Source: Paracoccus sp. PAMC 22219
GTDB taxonomy: Bacteria; Pseudomonadota; Alphaproteobacteria; Rhodobacterales; Rhodobacteraceae
Assembly (NCBI RefSeq): GCF_000787695.1
Contig: NZ_BBPH01000073.1
Span: 1-35,523 of the forward strand
Reading direction: 5' to 3'
Length of the DNA stretch: 35,523 nt
In this document: positions 34,738-35,523 of the stretch, in pieces
Layout: every line of letters starts with the position of its first letter
How positions within the stretch are numbered: position 1 is the stretch's first letter
Notes under the pieces: generated by a model
The model's input: only the letters and a program-made list of their open reading frames with translations
Databases searched by the model: none
What the model was told of the DNA's origin: nothing
Position numbers and translations under genes: made by a program

Positions 34738-35502
34738 TTACGCGGCTGCGGGCAGGCGGTCGTCCAGGTGCGACAGGCGCGGTGCGACGGGGTTCGCCGC
34801 GTGATGCTGTACCAGATGCGGGAAATCATTGGCCAGCTTCAGGTCCTTGGTCATCAGCAGGCTTTCCGCCACCAGAACCGGACCCGAAGGATCGCCCTTG
34901 GCCGACAGCCAGCTGTGATCCTCGACCAGGATATGGAAATAGCTGCGCCCGTCGATCAGGCCGCGCTTGGCGCTGACCGCTTGGGCCTCGACGTTGAAGC
35001 CGTCGACATGCACGCCATGATTGGCAGAGATGCGGACCCCGTCCACGGTGATGGGGCGGTCCCGGAACTGCGTCGGCTGCCACGATCCGACCGACAGGAC
35101 CCGCTGCGCACCCTTGGAGGTGGTGACGATATCCCCGGCCTTGATGGTTTCGACCGCGACCCAGTCTCCATCCGCCAGGATCAACGTGCCCTCGCAAAAG
35201 CACGGACCGCCAAGGTCCTGGGGCGGGTTGGACCCGGAGTCGTTGCCGCCGCGCGTGCCGAAATACAGCAGCGCCAGCGGGATCAGCGCCAGCCAGTAGT
35301 TGGGCGCAGTGCCGACCGATGCGACGGGGGCGGCCGCTGGCGAGAACTCGACGATCGGCGCAACATAGCCGCCCGCATAGGCTGCGGCGGTGCTGCCGAA
35401 GGCCGTGACACCGGCCACCAGCCCCTGCAGAATTCCGCGCGAGGTCTTGCCGGCGACAGGGAATGCCGAAATGCGATCGGGGTCCATTTTGAAAATGGCC
35501 AT
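34738..35502 (-). CDS. Hint-domain membrane protein
   Basis: A 254-residue protein: an N-terminal region with glycine/alanine-rich stretches, a membrane helix at about 69-83 (NYWLALIPLALLYFG), then a Hint (hedgehog/intein) module. C101 in GGPCFCEGTLIL aligns with the N-terminal nucleophile of Hint domains; VETIKAGDIVTTSKG and ISANHGVHVDG fit its later strands. Hint proteins of Rhodobacterales are often surface or secreted and may self-cleave, but there is no C-extein Asn visible. Function unknown. The start is ATG 35502, close to the window edge. Confidence 0.75.
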   Translation of the reverse strand: MAIFKMDPDRISAFPVAGKTSRGILQGLVAGVTAFGSTAAAYAGGYVAPIVEFSPAAAPVASVGTAPNYWLALIPLALLYFGTRGGNDSGSNPPQDLGGPCFCEGTLILADGDWVAVETIKAGDIVTTSKGAQRVLSVGSWQPTQFRDRPITVDGVRISANHGVHVDGFNVEAQAVSAKRGLIDGRSYFHILVEDHSWLSAKGDPSGPVLVAESLLMTKDLKLANDFPHLVQHHAANPVAPRLSHLDDRLPAAA

Positions 35503-35523
35503 GATACGAGATCCAATTCACTT

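Overview
The window is high-GC chromosomal DNA from an alphaproteobacterium. Gene content and protein style (plant-type GshA, paired pyrB/pyrC-like genes, stand-alone RAM protein, Hint-domain protein, FolM-like SDR) point to the Rhodobacterales, most likely Paracoccus or a close relative. That placement is inference from protein resemblance, not a database result.

Positions 1-28920 are a dense block of core genes. In order they are dapA(-), soluble lytic transglycosylase(+), an EamA transporter(-), an inositol-monophosphatase-family gene(-), metR(-)/metF(+) as a divergent pair, a DUF2235 hydrolase(-) behind an ornithine/lysine decarboxylase(-), a divergent Lrp-type regulator(+), DUF1428(+), valS(+), DUF1992(+), a HisC-like aminotransferase coupled to a stand-alone RAM protein(-), a MATE exporter(-), the pyrB-pyrC-like-plsY operon(+), two small membrane proteins and gshA(-), moaE/moaD/pgsA(-), uvrC(-), and an operon of sppA, a 39-residue membrane peptide, a CaCA antiporter and a FolM-like SDR(-). 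A LacI-type regulator(-) closes the block. Many neighbours overlap by 1-4 bases (TGATG, ATGA, GTGA), which indicates translational coupling.

A tRNA-Arg(CCT) at 29034-29110 marks the border of an accessory stretch (about 29111-31435) with little coding. It holds eleven copies of an 8-bp tandem repeat, a 6-bp repeat, two decayed IS5-type transposase fragments meeting head to head, and one plausible 56-residue TTG-start gene. Beyond it lie a small conserved-looking protein(-), a probable glycan-active or glycan-binding pair (a large protein with a Pro-Thr tail and a GH16-like protein, +), a strong hairpin, and a membrane-anchored Hint-domain protein(-).

A recurring feature is frame damage in otherwise healthy genes: the transglycosylase, pyrC-like, moaD and antiporter genes, and possibly the Pro-Thr/GH16 pair. 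Each case is explained by one missing G or C (two for moaD) in a short GC run, so sequencing or assembly indels are the simplest cause. The apparent MoaD-MoaE fusion is a product of this. Other points of interest are the pyrC-like protein, which has lost its metal-ligand and catalytic residues; a 12-bp inverted operator pair exactly 84 bp apart between the decarboxylase and its Lrp regulator; and a perfect hairpin covering the hydrolase start codon.
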